Assembly: GCA_002344055.1 (NCBI GenBank)
Contig: DDTH01000022.1
Location: 1-64,000 of the forward strand
Length of the DNA stretch: 64,000 bases
Direction of reading: 5' to 3'
Source: Sphingomonadales bacterium UBA2369
GTDB taxonomy: Bacteria; Pseudomonadota; Alphaproteobacteria; Sphingomonadales; Sphingomonadaceae
Position 1 is the first letter of the stretch. Each line of letters begins with the position of its first letter. A program made the translations under genes and the position numbers. Positions 23,670 through 34,742 of the stretch are shown piece by piece. The notes beneath the pieces are model-generated. The model was not told the DNA's origin and did no database searches. It saw only the letters and a program-made list of their open reading frames with translations.

Positions 23670-26078
23670 TTAGTCCCGATCCCCCGTCAGGAAGGCCGGG
23701 GCAAACTCGGGCGCGGGGCCGTCGTCATTGCCGCCGTCGCGGTCGCGGCGCGGGCCGCGGTCGCCACGGTCGCCACGGTCGCCGCCTTCGCCACGCGGGC
23801 CACGATCGCCACGGTCGTCACGGCGCGGGCCACGATCACGGTCGCCACCGCGATCGCCGCCGCGGCCACCACGGTCGCCGCCCCGGTCACCACCACGGCC
23901 GCCGCGCTGGCGGTCGCCACGGTCGCCACGCGGGCCACGGTCGCCGCCTTCGCGCGGCTCGCGCGCCGGACGGGTGTCCTCCAGCTCCTCGCCAGTCTCC
24001 TGATCGACGACGCGCATCGACAGGCGGACCTTGCCGCGCGGATCGATCTCGAGGACCTTCACCTTCACGTCCTGGCCTTCGGTCAGCACGTCGGCGACCT
24101 TCTCCACCCGCTCGTTCTTGATTTCCGAGACGTGGACCAGGCCGTCCTTGCCCGGCATGAAGGTCACGAACGCGCCGAAATCGACCAGGTTGGCGACCTT
24201 GCCGGTGTAGATCTTGCCGACTTCCGCTTCCGCGGTGATGCCGGTGATCCAGTTCTTCGCGGCCTCGATCTGTGCCGGATCGGACGAGCTGATCTTCACC
24301 ACGCCCTCATCGTCGATGTCGACCTTCGCGCCGGTGGTGGCGACGATCTCGCGGATCACCTTGCCGCCGGTGCCGATGATGTCGCGGATCTTGTCCTTCG
24401 GCACCTGGATCGTCTCGATCCGCGGGGCATTGGCCGAAAGCTCGGTGCGGGCGGAGCCCAGCGCCTTGTTCATTTCGCCCAGGATGTGCGCGCGGCCTTC
24501 GCTGGCCTGGCGCAGAGCGGTCTCGAAAATCTCCTGCGTGATGCCGGCGACCTTGATGTCCATCTGCATCGTGGTGATGCCGGCTTCGGTGCCCGCGACC
24601 TTGAAGTCCATGTCGCCGAGATGATCCTCGTCGCCCAGGATGTCGCTGATCACCGCGAAGTCCTTGCCTTCCAGGATCAGGCCCATCGCGATGCCGCTGA
24701 CCGGGCGCTTGATCGGCACGCCGGCGTCCATCAGCGCGAGGCTGCCGCCGCAGACCGACGCCATCGAGGAGGAGCCGTTGCTCTCCGTAATGTCGCTGGT
24801 GACGCGGATCGTGTACGGGAATTCCTCGTGGCTCGGCAGCACCGGGTGAAGCGCGCGCCAGGCGAGCTTGCCGTGGCCGACTTCGCGGCGGCCCGGGGCG
24901 CCGAAGCGGCCGACTTCGCCGACCGAGTAAGGCGGGAAGTTATAGTGCAGCATGAAGCGCTGGTAGGAGAGGCCCTCCAGCCCGTCGATCATCTGCTCGC
25001 TGTCCTTGGTGCCCAGCGTCGTGGTGCAGATCGCCTGCGTCTCGCCGCGGGTGAACAGGCTCGAGCCGTGCGTGCGCGGCAGGAAGCCGACCATCGCCTC
25101 GATCGGGCGGACGGTCTTCGTGTCGCGGCCGTCGATGCGGCGGCCTTCCTTCAGGATGGCGGTGCGGACGATCTCGGCTTCCAGCTTCTTGACCAGCTTG
25201 GAGGCGGCGAGCTGCGCCTGCGGCTCCGCGTCGGCGAACGCTTCCTTCGCCTTGTCGCGCGCCGCGCCGATCAGGGCCTGACGCTCGGACTTGGCGGTCA
25301 CCTTGTAGGCGGCGGCGATGTCCGCGCCGATCAGGTCCTTCAGCTGCTTCTTGACGGCGCTCTGGTCGTCATTGGCGGCCAGTTCCCACGGATCCTTGGC
25401 AGACTGCTCGGCCAGCTTGATGATCGCGTCGGCGACCGTGCGGCTCGCATCATGCGCGAACATCACCGCGCCCAGCATCACGTCTTCCGACAGTTCCCTG
25501 GCTTCGGATTCGACCATCATCACCGCGTCATGGGTGGCGGCGACGACCAGGTCCAGATCGCCTTCCTTCACCTGCTCCTGCGTCGGGTTCAGGATATATT
25601 CGCCATCGACATAACCGACGCGCGCCGCGCCGATCGGCCCCATGAACGGCACGCCCGAAATGGTCAGCGCCGCGGACGCCGCGACCATCGCCAGAATATC
25701 CGGCTCATTCTCGCCGTCGTAGCTAAGTACCTGACAAATACAGTTAATTTCGTTGTAGAACCCTTCAGGAAAAAGGGGCCGAATAGGACGATCGATCAGG
25801 CGGCTGGTCAGCGTCTCCTTCTCGGTGGCGCCACGCTCGCGCTTGAAGAAGCCGCCCGGGATGCGGCCGGCCGAGGCGAACTTTTCCTGATAGTGGACGG
25901 TGAGCGGGAAGAAGTCCTGTCCCGGCTTCACGCTCTTCGCGGCCGTCACGGCGGCGAGCACCACGGTGTCGCCGAGGCGCGCGATGACGGCGCCGTCGGC
26001 CTGGCGGGCAACGCGCCCGGTCTCGAGGCTCAGCGTCTTGCCACCCCATTGAATTTCTACGGTCTTGGTATCGAACAT
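23670..26078 (-). CDS. pnp: Polynucleotide phosphorylase
   Basis: The 802-residue protein has two RNase PH-like domains (the second includes AYSV-like PYSVGEVGRFGAPGRREVGH), then a KH domain (VPKDKIRDIIGTGGKVIREI, about residues 557-600) and an S1 domain (GKIYTGKVANLVDFGAFVTF, about 622-690). The last ~95 residues are an Arg/Gly/Asp-rich tail with many RGD/RGG units, ending EFAPAFLTGDRD. That tail is longer than in E. coli PNPase (711 aa). The enzyme degrades RNA phosphorolytically 3' to 5'. It is downstream of rpsO, as in most bacteria. Confidence 0.98.
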   Translation of the reverse strand: MFDTKTVEIQWGGKTLSLETGRVARQADGAVIARLGDTVVLAAVTAAKSVKPGQDFFPLTVHYQEKFASAGRIPGGFFKRERGATEKETLTSRLIDRPIRPLFPEGFYNEINCICQVLSYDGENEPDILAMVAASAALTISGVPFMGPIGAARVGYVDGEYILNPTQEQVKEGDLDLVVAATHDAVMMVESEARELSEDVMLGAVMFAHDASRTVADAIIKLAEQSAKDPWELAANDDQSAVKKQLKDLIGADIAAAYKVTAKSERQALIGAARDKAKEAFADAEPQAQLAASKLVKKLEAEIVRTAILKEGRRIDGRDTKTVRPIEAMVGFLPRTHGSSLFTRGETQAICTTTLGTKDSEQMIDGLEGLSYQRFMLHYNFPPYSVGEVGRFGAPGRREVGHGKLAWRALHPVLPSHEEFPYTIRVTSDITESNGSSSMASVCGGSLALMDAGVPIKRPVSGIAMGLILEGKDFAVISDILGDEDHLGDMDFKVAGTEAGITTMQMDIKVAGITQEIFETALRQASEGRAHILGEMNKALGSARTELSANAPRIETIQVPKDKIRDIIGTGGKVIREIVATTGAKVDIDDEGVVKISSSDPAQIEAAKNWITGITAEAEVGKIYTGKVANLVDFGAFVTFMPGKDGLVHVSEIKNERVEKVADVLTEGQDVKVKVLEIDPRGKVRLSMRVVDQETGEELEDTRPAREPREGGDRGPRGDRGDRQRGGRGGDRGGDRGGRGGDRGGDRDRGPRRDDRGDRGPRGEGGDRGDRGDRGPRRDRDGGNDDGPAPEFAPAFLTGDRD

Positions 26079-26126
26079 TTTCGTTCCTTAAACACCCGCG
26101 GCCAAATGCAGCGGGGGCCTCTTGGT

Positions 26127-26167
26127 GCGGGAGATTTCCCGCGGGGTTGGATCCCTACGATCCAACC
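26127..26167 (-). promoter_or_regulatory. Leader hairpins in front of pnp
   Basis: Two stems lie in the rpsO-pnp intergenic region: GGTTGGATC-CCTAC-GATCCAACC (26145-26167, perfect 9 bp) and GCGGGA-GATT-TCCCGC (26127-26142). In enterobacteria pnp is autoregulated through an RNase III-cut leader stem; these hairpins are placed where such control would act, but that is inference. Confidence 0.5.
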
Positions 26168-26203
26168 GGCACGCCGCCGGATTGCGGGCGCCGGATAAGC
26201 GAA

Positions 26204-26234
26204 GCGGCCCGCCCTCTGGTCGGGGGCGGGCCGC
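26204..26234 (-). terminator. Hairpin after rpsO
   Basis: GCGGCCCGCCC and GGGCGGGCCGC form a perfect 11-bp stem with a 9-nt loop, starting 8 bases past the rpsO stop codon. There is no T run, so it may act as an attenuator or processing site between rpsO and pnp. Confidence 0.6.
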
Positions 26235-26242
26235 TCCGGAAA

Positions 26243-26512
26243 TTACTTGCGAAGGCCGAGCTTCTGGATGAGCGCGTTGTAGCGGCTGACATCCTCGCGC
26301 TTCAGATAGTCGAGCAGCGAGCGGCGCTTGTTGACCATCATCAGCAGCCCGCGGCGCGAATGATTGTCCTTGGCGTGCGTCTTGAAATGCTCGGTGAGCG
26401 TCTTGATCCGCTCGGTGAGGATCGCGACCTGGACCTCGGGCGAGCCCGTGTCGCTGCTGCCGCGGCTATTATCCTTGATGACTTCCTGCTTGCGCTCGGC
26501 GGTAATCGACAT
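26243..26512 (-). CDS. rpsO: 30S ribosomal protein S15
   Basis: The 89-residue protein is the standard S15 length, with SSDTGSPEVQVAILTERIKT, LTEHFKTHAKDNHSRRGLLM and KRRSLLDYLKREDVSRYNAL in order. It binds 16S rRNA helices 20-22 early in small-subunit assembly. ATG 26512 starts MSITAERKQ with AAAGGAATG-type spacing upstream. It lies 17 bp after truB, in the conserved truB-rpsO-pnp order. Confidence 0.98.
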   Translation of the reverse strand: MSITAERKQEVIKDNSRGSSDTGSPEVQVAILTERIKTLTEHFKTHAKDNHSRRGLLMMVNKRRSLLDYLKREDVSRYNALIQKLGLRK

Positions 26513-26529
26513 CGTCCATTCCTTTCGTC

Positions 26530-27417
26530 TTAGAGGTTGAAGCCGCGCACCACCCGGAGGTTGCCCTCCGAACACTCCACGAGCGCGATCGGACGAGAGT
26601 CCAGAACGGCAAGATGGAGACCTGGCCTTGCGGCGGACCCTTGAGGCTGCTGTCCCTTGCGGAGCATGTCGGCCTCTTCGGGGGTGACGGTCAGAGCCGG
26701 GATGTCGTCCAGCCCCGCCGTCAGAGGAAGCAGAGCCTCCTCTTCAAGCCGCCGCGCCTTAGCGAGTGCGGCCAATTTGTCCAGCGAAATCGCCTGGGCG
26801 AGGCCGAACGGCCCCGCCTTGGTCCGGCGCAACATGGTGACGTGGCCGACGCTGTGCAACGCCAGGGCGATGTCGCGGGCGAGCGAGCGGATATAGGTGC
26901 CCTTGGAGACGCGGGCGGAGAGCGTCGCCTCATTCTCTCCAGCACTGCCCTGCAGGACGAGGTCGTGGATCGTCACCGCGCGCGCCGCAAGTTGCACATC
27001 CTTGCCGGCGCGGGCGAGATCGTAGGCGCGCTCGCCATCGACCTTCAGGGCCGAATAAACTGGCGGGATTTGCTCGATCGGGCCGGTGAAACGCGGCAGT
27101 ACCGCCTCGACTTCCGCGACAGTCGGACGCCGATTGGAGGTCGCGACGACCACCCCCTCAAGGTCCAGCGTGTCCGTCTCCTCGCCGAAGCGGATGGTGA
27201 AATCATAGGCCTTGTCCGCGTCCAGCATCCGCCCGGACAGTTTCGTCGCCTCGCCGAGCGCGACCGGCAGCACGCCGCTCGCCAGCGGATCGAGCGTGCC
27301 GCCATGGCCGACCTTCACCTTCGGATAGCCGCCCTCGCGCAGCACGCGCTTCACCGCGCCGACGACCTGGGTCGAGCCGATCCCGACCGGCTTGTCGATA
27401 ATCAGCCAGCCGTGCAT
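26530..27417 (-). CDS. truB: tRNA pseudouridine(55) synthase
   Basis: The 295-residue protein has the catalytic GTLDPLASGVLPVALGEATK (Asp of the motif around residue 45), the upstream IDKPVGIGSTQVVG and the YDLARAG/VTIHDL blocks. It makes pseudouridine 55 in the T loop of tRNAs. ATG 27417 overlaps the tdk stop (ATGA); a longer in-frame start would run into tdk. Confidence 0.97.
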   Translation of the reverse strand: MHGWLIIDKPVGIGSTQVVGAVKRVLREGGYPKVKVGHGGTLDPLASGVLPVALGEATKLSGRMLDADKAYDFTIRFGEETDTLDLEGVVVATSNRRPTVAEVEAVLPRFTGPIEQIPPVYSALKVDGERAYDLARAGKDVQLAARAVTIHDLVLQGSAGENEATLSARVSKGTYIRSLARDIALALHSVGHVTMLRRTKAGPFGLAQAISLDKLAALAKARRLEEEALLPLTAGLDDIPALTVTPEEADMLRKGQQPQGSAARPGLHLAVLDSRPIALVECSEGNLRVVRGFNL

Positions 27418-28031
27418 CAGCGCGGCAAGCCGAACGCGAGCTGGCGCTCCTCGGCTTCGCGGATGCGCTGGACGAAATGCCGCCGGCACAAAGCGATGTA
27501 GCGGTCATTGCCGCCAATCTCGGTCTGCTCGCCCGCCTTCACGGCATGCCCCTCGGCATCGACGCGAAGGTTCATCGTCGCCTTGCGCCCGCATTCGCAG
27601 ATCGCCTTCAGTTCGACGAGCGAGTCTGCGATCGCCAGCAAGGCGCCGCTGCCTTCGAAAAGATTGCCCTGGAAATCGGTGCGCAGGCCGTAAGCGAGGA
27701 CCGGAATGTCGAGCTCGTCCGCGACCGAGGCCAATTGCCAGACCTGATCGCGGCTCAGGAACTGCGCCTCATCCACGAGGATGCAATTCACCTTACGCTT
27801 CTTCAGCTCCCCCTCAATCTCGCCGCGCAGATCGCTCGACCCCTCATAGGTCCGCGCCCCGATCTCCAGCCCGATCCGCGAGCCGATCGTCCCCGCGCCG
27901 ATCCGGTCGTCGAGCGCGGCGGTGTAGAGCATCGTTTGCATGCCCCGCTCGCGATAGTTGAAGTCCGCCTGCAGCAGGGTGGTCGATTTTCCGGCGTTCA
28001 TCGACGCATAATAGAAATAGAGTTTGGCCAT
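27417..28031 (-). CDS. tdk: Thymidine kinase
   Basis: The 204-residue protein is a type II thymidine kinase. The Walker A loop is SMNAGKSTTLLQ (residues about 10-21), the Walker B is LVDEAQFLS, and the lasso region is GLRTDFQGNLFEGS. Zinc ligands are in CECGRKA and CRRHF. It phosphorylates thymidine for the salvage pathway. It sits between the GNAT gene and truB, inside a superoperon where it is not usually found. Confidence 0.96.
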   Translation of the reverse strand: MAKLYFYYASMNAGKSTTLLQADFNYRERGMQTMLYTAALDDRIGAGTIGSRIGLEIGARTYEGSSDLRGEIEGELKKRKVNCILVDEAQFLSRDQVWQLASVADELDIPVLAYGLRTDFQGNLFEGSGALLAIADSLVELKAICECGRKATMNLRVDAEGHAVKAGEQTEIGGNDRYIALCRRHFVQRIREAEERQLAFGLPR

Positions 28032-28041
28032 CGCCCCCTGC

Positions 28042-28587
28042 CTAGCGCGTCCGCCATTCGTCGGCGAGGATGGAGAAGAGCACAGTGTCCCGCACATGAC
28101 CGGTCCAGGTGATCCGGTCGGCGCGGAGCACGCCTTCGCGTACCCCGCCGATCTTTGCCATCGCCGCCTGGCTGCGCGTGTTGCGGTCATCGACGCGGAA
28201 TTCGATCCGCCGGAAGCCGCAGTCGATTGCACGGCCGATCATCAGCGCCTTCACCCGCTCGTTGAAGCCGGTGCCGCGAACTGCGGGCACATAATAAGTG
28301 CTGCCAATCTCCAGCACCATGCGGCCGAGGTCGATGCCGATATAGGAACTCATTCCGACCAGCTTGCCGGCGAGGATCAGCGCGAAGGACCGTCCATCCG
28401 GCTTTGCCAGCAGCCCGTCGAAACTCGCGTCGAAATGGCCGGGATCGTAGGAGGTGGCGTAGATCCGCCAGATGTCGGCGTCTTGGGCGCAGGCGGCTTT
28501 CAGCGCCACGCGATGCGCTTCGGCCAGAGGTTCGAGGCGAAGGTCACCCTCCGCCATCGGCGCTGCGAGTTCGTCATATATGGTCAT
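28042..28587 (-). CDS. GNAT family N-acetyltransferase (RimJ/RimL-like)
   Basis: The 181-residue protein has the RimJ/RimL-type layout. It opens LRLEPLAEAHRVAL, has the acceptor-strand segment IGSTYYVPAVRGTGFNERVK and the C-terminal RIEFRVDDRNTRSQAAMAKI, with GVREGVL closing the acetyl-CoA site. The substrate, a protein N-terminus or small molecule, is unknown. Its start overlaps the upstream stop (ATGA). Confidence 0.88.
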   Translation of the reverse strand: MTIYDELAAPMAEGDLRLEPLAEAHRVALKAACAQDADIWRIYATSYDPGHFDASFDGLLAKPDGRSFALILAGKLVGMSSYIGIDLGRMVLEIGSTYYVPAVRGTGFNERVKALMIGRAIDCGFRRIEFRVDDRNTRSQAAMAKIGGVREGVLRADRITWTGHVRDTVLFSILADEWRTR

Positions 28588-29279
28588 GGCCGGGCCATGG
28601 CCTCAACACTCCACCGGCCATCCGTCCGCACCACCGCGTAGAGCCAAGCGTCAGCGGGCTGTCCTGCTGGAGCGAACCGCGTTTCCACGAACGCAATCTC
28701 GCCCGCCAGCGCTGGCGAAGTAAAGGCAAGCGCCGGACAATTGCGCGCTGTCGATCGCAGGCTCTCCGGCAATGCTCCCATGTCGAGCGTGATATCGACC
28801 CGGCCGGAGGATGGCGAACCGAGCAGAGACGCTTCGGCCAGACTCAGTTCCCGCGCATTCTGCTCGCCCAGGGGAAGCGCCTCAGCCCCCGGTCTGACCC
28901 AGGCCCGTACCGGATTGCGGCGCCGTTCGATGTCCGCGACCAGCCCCGCACGCCGTGCCGGCCTCGCTTCGGCAATTGCACGCTCAAGGGCGGCGACTTC
29001 CGCCCGCTCGCTCGACAGGGCCTCGCCTTCGTCGGCCAGCTGCACACAGACCGCGCCGCGGCCCGTCTTCTGCGCCTCATGCGCCAGCACGGCGGTCACA
29101 ATGTCGCGATCATCCTGTTCGCGGGGCATGCCCCCGCCTTCCATCAGCAACAGGCCCTCGCGGTCCATCTCGATCAGCCCGAACAGCCCGCCTGGCAATT
29201 GTGCGGAGATCGCGGTCGCCAGTCCTCCCACCACGACGAAGGTGCAGAGCGCGGCGCGTGGGCTGAACGGAATGCCCAT
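28584..29279 (-). CDS. Secreted or membrane-anchored protein, unknown function
   Basis: The 231-residue protein has an N-terminal hydrophobic segment (AALCTFVVVGGLATAISAQ) that can be a signal peptide or anchor. The rest is soluble and mildly acidic, with RNPVRAWVRPG and TLDMGALPESLRSTARN, and no recognised motif. It lies 9 bp after rbfA and overlaps the GNAT start by 4 bp, so is part of the superoperon. Function is unknown. Confidence 0.75.
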   Translation of the reverse strand: MGIPFSPRAALCTFVVVGGLATAISAQLPGGLFGLIEMDREGLLLMEGGGMPREQDDRDIVTAVLAHEAQKTGRGAVCVQLADEGEALSSERAEVAALERAIAEARPARRAGLVADIERRRNPVRAWVRPGAEALPLGEQNARELSLAEASLLGSPSSGRVDITLDMGALPESLRSTARNCPALAFTSPALAGEIAFVETRFAPAGQPADAWLYAVVRTDGRWSVEAMARP

Positions 29280-29288
29280 CCAGCCCGG

Positions 29289-29681
29289 TCAGTCGCCCAG
29301 ATCCCGCGCCACCTTCGGGTCGCGCAGCAGGCTGTCGATCTTGCCGCCCTCGTCGAAGCTCTCGTCGGCGAGGAATTTCAGCCTCGCGGCATATTTGGTG
29401 TTCACCCGCTTCGCGACCTGACTCTGCAGATAGGCGGTGTTGGTGCGCAGCGCCTTCAGCACCTGCTCCTCGTCGGCGCCCAGCAGCGACTTCACGAACA
29501 CGGTGGCGTGGCGCAGGTCCGGCGACATTCGCACTTCGGTCACGGAGACGCTGTGGCTGGCCAGAACATCGTCATGCACGTCGCCGCGCGCGAGGATGTC
29601 GGACAGGGTATGACGCACCTGCTCACCGACGCGCAGGAGGCGCACGGAGCGGCCCTCGGGGGTTTCGGTCTGTCGCACCAT
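29289..29681 (-). CDS. rbfA: Ribosome-binding factor A
   Basis: The 130-residue protein is a single KH-like domain with VRHTLSDILARGDVHDDVLA, VSVTEVRMSPDLRHATVFVK and the C-terminal RLKFLADESFDEGGKIDSLL. It matures the 16S 5' end and helps the 30S subunit at low temperature. It follows infB as usual, separated here by a small ORF. Confidence 0.97.
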   Translation of the reverse strand: MVRQTETPEGRSVRLLRVGEQVRHTLSDILARGDVHDDVLASHSVSVTEVRMSPDLRHATVFVKSLLGADEEQVLKALRTNTAYLQSQVAKRVNTKYAARLKFLADESFDEGGKIDSLLRDPKVARDLGD

Positions 29682-29709
29682 CGTCAGAAATCATCCCTCG
29701 GCAGCAAAC

Positions 29710-29870
29710 TCAACGCATCACCACCGGCATGATAGCGACGAGCGCCACACAAGTCGTGCTGGTAAGAGCGAGGAGGAGGCAGCAGCCCCCATCCTCCGCC
29801 CTGCGAGAATTGCGCTCGTCCTTTTCCTCTTCACGGCGCACATCCTCATCGATGACGCCGTGCTTGCGGG

Positions 29871-29874
<4 letters not shown>
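29710..29874 (-). CDS. Small membrane protein between infB and rbfA
   Basis: The 54-residue ORF starts at GTG 29874, whose GTGA overlaps the infB stop codon, a strong sign of coupled translation. The N-terminal 28 residues are highly charged (EDVRREEEKDERNSRRAEDG), and the C-terminal half is one hydrophobic helix with two adjacent cysteines (CCLLLALTSTTCVALVAIMP). This predicts a single-span membrane protein. No family is recognised. Confidence 0.6.
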
Positions 29875-32357
<2,483 letters not shown>

Positions 32358-32409
32358 TCTTGTTCCTACTAGTCCACCGCTGGCGCGTGAGCGCCGTAGC
32401 GGGCAATCC

Positions 32410-33129
32410 TCAAGCCGAAGCGCCGGAATCCGCAGAAGCGGCTCCTAACGCAGCATCCCGTCCGATAAAAGCGGCCCACCTGGCGATGAGGCCCTGAACC
32501 CGCGCGGCGGCCGCACGGTCCACGATGGCAACATGTACCACATTCTGGCGCCCGAGGGCCAATGACAATATGGCGCGGCCGGCCGGAAAAACCAGACCGT
32601 GGCGCATCTGTCCCTCGCTGCCGACGCGCAGCGCCTGATCCAGCTTGGCATTGCCATCCGCACCGGCATCGTCGGCGTGCAGCAGCAGGCGAACCTCGCC
32701 GCGCCGCAGCGCCGTCTCGATCTTCTCGCCGCCAATCACCAGATTGCCGGCGCGCGCCTCCAGCCCCAGCCGGTCGATCACGGCCTGACGAAGCGCAGCT
32801 TCGATCCGCTTGCCCAGATCGTCCGGCGCGTTCGCGTCGCCTGTCTTGAAGGCGCGTGCGAGCGCGGCCTTGAGCTTGCCCTTGGCCTGCGCCGCGTCGA
32901 GCGTGGGGCGATCGACCCCGATCCACGCCCCGCGCCCCGGCGCCCGCGCCCGCACGTCCGGGGCGACGATATTGTCGGGACCGAGCGCGAGCCGGATCAA
33001 TTCCTCCCGCGACGCGGTGCGGCGCGAGAGGATGCAGGTCCGCTCGGGGACATGCTTGTTGTTTTCCGTCTCCGCCGCGGCGGAGACGCCGTCGCTCAGT
33101 TCAAGCGTGTCATTGGGAGGGTTCCGCAA
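32410..33129 (-). CDS. ylxR: YlxR-type RNA-binding protein with C-terminal L7Ae-like domain
   Basis: The ~239-residue protein begins with a YlxR (DUF448) domain (VPERTCILSRRTASREELIR then ALGPDNIVAPD, with the GRGAWI motif) and ends with an L7Ae-like fold (VRLLLHADDAGADGNAKLDQ). This is the usual alphaproteobacterial fusion. No ATG lies after the nusA stop. TTG 33129, inside nusA, has GAGGAGG about 6 bases upstream and is the likely start, so the genes overlap by 20 bp. Confidence 0.88.
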   Translation of the reverse strand: MRNPPNDTLELSDGVSAAAETENNKHVPERTCILSRRTASREELIRLALGPDNIVAPDVRARAPGRGAWIGVDRPTLDAAQAKGKLKAALARAFKTGDANAPDDLGKRIEAALRQAVIDRLGLEARAGNLVIGGEKIETALRRGEVRLLLHADDAGADGNAKLDQALRVGSEGQMRHGLVFPAGRAILSLALGRQNVVHVAIVDRAAAARVQGLIARWAAFIGRDAALGAASADSGASA

Positions 33130-34741
33130 CAGCGTCCTCCTCTTCGAACCAGTGTGCGCGGGCGGCCATGATGATCTCATTGCCCTGCTCGTCGCTCAGG
33201 CCATAGGCGGCGAGCACGCCGCCCTTGTCCTCGGGCCGGTTGCTCTCGCGCTGGCGGCGCTGCTCGGGCCGCTTCTTCTGCACCAGCTCGTCGGTGGCGA
33301 GATCGGCCAGATCGTCCAGCGTCAGGATGCCGGCCTTGCCGAGCGTGACCAGCATCGCTTCGGTCAGATAGGGCAGTTCGGCCAGCGCATCCTCGACGCC
33401 CATGCCGCGACGTTCCTCGCGGGCGGCCTGTTCGCGGCGCTCCAGCGCCTCGACCGCGCGGCTCTGCAGCTCGGCGGCGAGATCGTCGTCGAAACCCTCG
33501 ATCGAAGCGATTTCGTCCGATTCGACGTAAGCGACTTCCTCCAGCTCGCCGAAGCCTTCGGCGACCAGCAGCTGGGCCAAAGTCTCGTCCACATCCAGTT
33601 CCTCCTGGAACATGGTCGAGCGCTCCAGGAACTCGCGCTGGCGCTTCTCGGACGAATCCGCCTCGGTCATGATGTCGATCTGCGAGCCGGTCAGCTGGCT
33701 GGCCAGGCGCACATTCTGGCCGCGGCGGCCGATGGCGAGGCTGAGCTGGTCGTCCGGCACCACCACTTCGATCCGGCCTTCCTCCTCGTCGATCACGACG
33801 CGGCTGACAGTCGCGGGCTGCAGGCCGTTGACGACGAAGGTGGCGAGGTCCTCGCTCCACGGAATGATGTCGATCTTCTCGCCCTGCAATTCCTGCACGA
33901 CGGCCTGGACGCGGCTGCCCTTCATGCCGACGCAGGCGCCGACCGGGTCGATCGAGCTGTCGTGGCTGAGCACGCCGATCTTGGCGCGGCTGCCCGGATC
34001 GCGGGCGGCGGCCTTGATCTCGATGATGCCGTCGTAAATCTCGGGCACTTCCTGCGCGAAGAGCTTCTTCATGAATTCCGGATGCGCGCGGCTCAGGAAG
34101 ATCTGCGGGCCGCGCGTCTCGCGCACGACCTTCAGGATGATCGAACGGACGCGGTCGCCGACGCGCAGCACTTCGCGCGGGATCTGCGCGTCGCGGCGGA
34201 TGACGCCTTCGGCGCGGCCCAGATCGACGACGACATGACCGAACTCGACGCGCTTCACGACGCCGGTAATGATCTCGTTGCCGCGATCCTTGAACTCCTC
34301 GAACTGGCGCTCGCGCTCGGCATCGCGGACCTTCTGAAAGATCACCTGCTTGGCGGCCTGGGCGGCGATGCGGCCGAATTCGATCGGGGGCAGCGGATCG
34401 ACGATGAAGTCGCCGATCGCGGCGCCCGGCTGCAGCTTCTCCGCATCTTCCAGGCTGACCTGCTTGAAATAATCCTCGACGCCCTCGACCACCTCGACGA
34501 CGCGCCACAGGCGCAGGTCGCCCGAACTCGGATCGAGCTTGGCGCGGATGTCGTTCTCGGCGCCGTAGCGGGCGCGGGCGGCGCGCTGGATCGCGTCCTC
34601 CATCGCCTCGATGACGATGCCGCGGTCGATCAGCTTCTCGCGCGCGACGGCGTCGGCGATCGCGATCAGTTCCGCCTTGTTGGCGGAAACGGCGCCGGGC
34701 GCAGCCGGATTGGGGGCGCCGGAGTCAATTTGGGTCGCCAT
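33110..34741 (-). CDS. nusA: Transcription termination/antitermination factor NusA
   Basis: The 543-residue protein has an N-terminal RNA-polymerase-binding domain, an S1 domain (GNEIITGVVKRVEFGHVVVD around residue 135) and two KH domains (GSRAKIGVLSHDSSIDPVGA, CVGMKGSRVQAVVQELQGEK). Acidic C-terminal repeats follow (LVAEGFGELEEVAYVESDEI). It binds RNA polymerase and modulates pausing and rRNA antitermination. The start is 1 bp after the rimP stop. Confidence 0.98.
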   Translation of the reverse strand: MATQIDSGAPNPAAPGAVSANKAELIAIADAVAREKLIDRGIVIEAMEDAIQRAARARYGAENDIRAKLDPSSGDLRLWRVVEVVEGVEDYFKQVSLEDAEKLQPGAAIGDFIVDPLPPIEFGRIAAQAAKQVIFQKVRDAERERQFEEFKDRGNEIITGVVKRVEFGHVVVDLGRAEGVIRRDAQIPREVLRVGDRVRSIILKVVRETRGPQIFLSRAHPEFMKKLFAQEVPEIYDGIIEIKAAARDPGSRAKIGVLSHDSSIDPVGACVGMKGSRVQAVVQELQGEKIDIIPWSEDLATFVVNGLQPATVSRVVIDEEEGRIEVVVPDDQLSLAIGRRGQNVRLASQLTGSQIDIMTEADSSEKRQREFLERSTMFQEELDVDETLAQLLVAEGFGELEEVAYVESDEIASIEGFDDDLAAELQSRAVEALERREQAAREERRGMGVEDALAELPYLTEAMLVTLGKAGILTLDDLADLATDELVQKKRPEQRRQRESNRPEDKGGVLAAYGLSDEQGNEIIMAARAHWFEEEDAVAEPSQ

Positions 34742-34742
34742 C

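Noticed and set aside
24132..26198. 688-residue plus-strand frame over pnp
   Set aside because: The minus strand encodes full-length PNPase with KH and S1 domains; the opposite frame has shadow composition.
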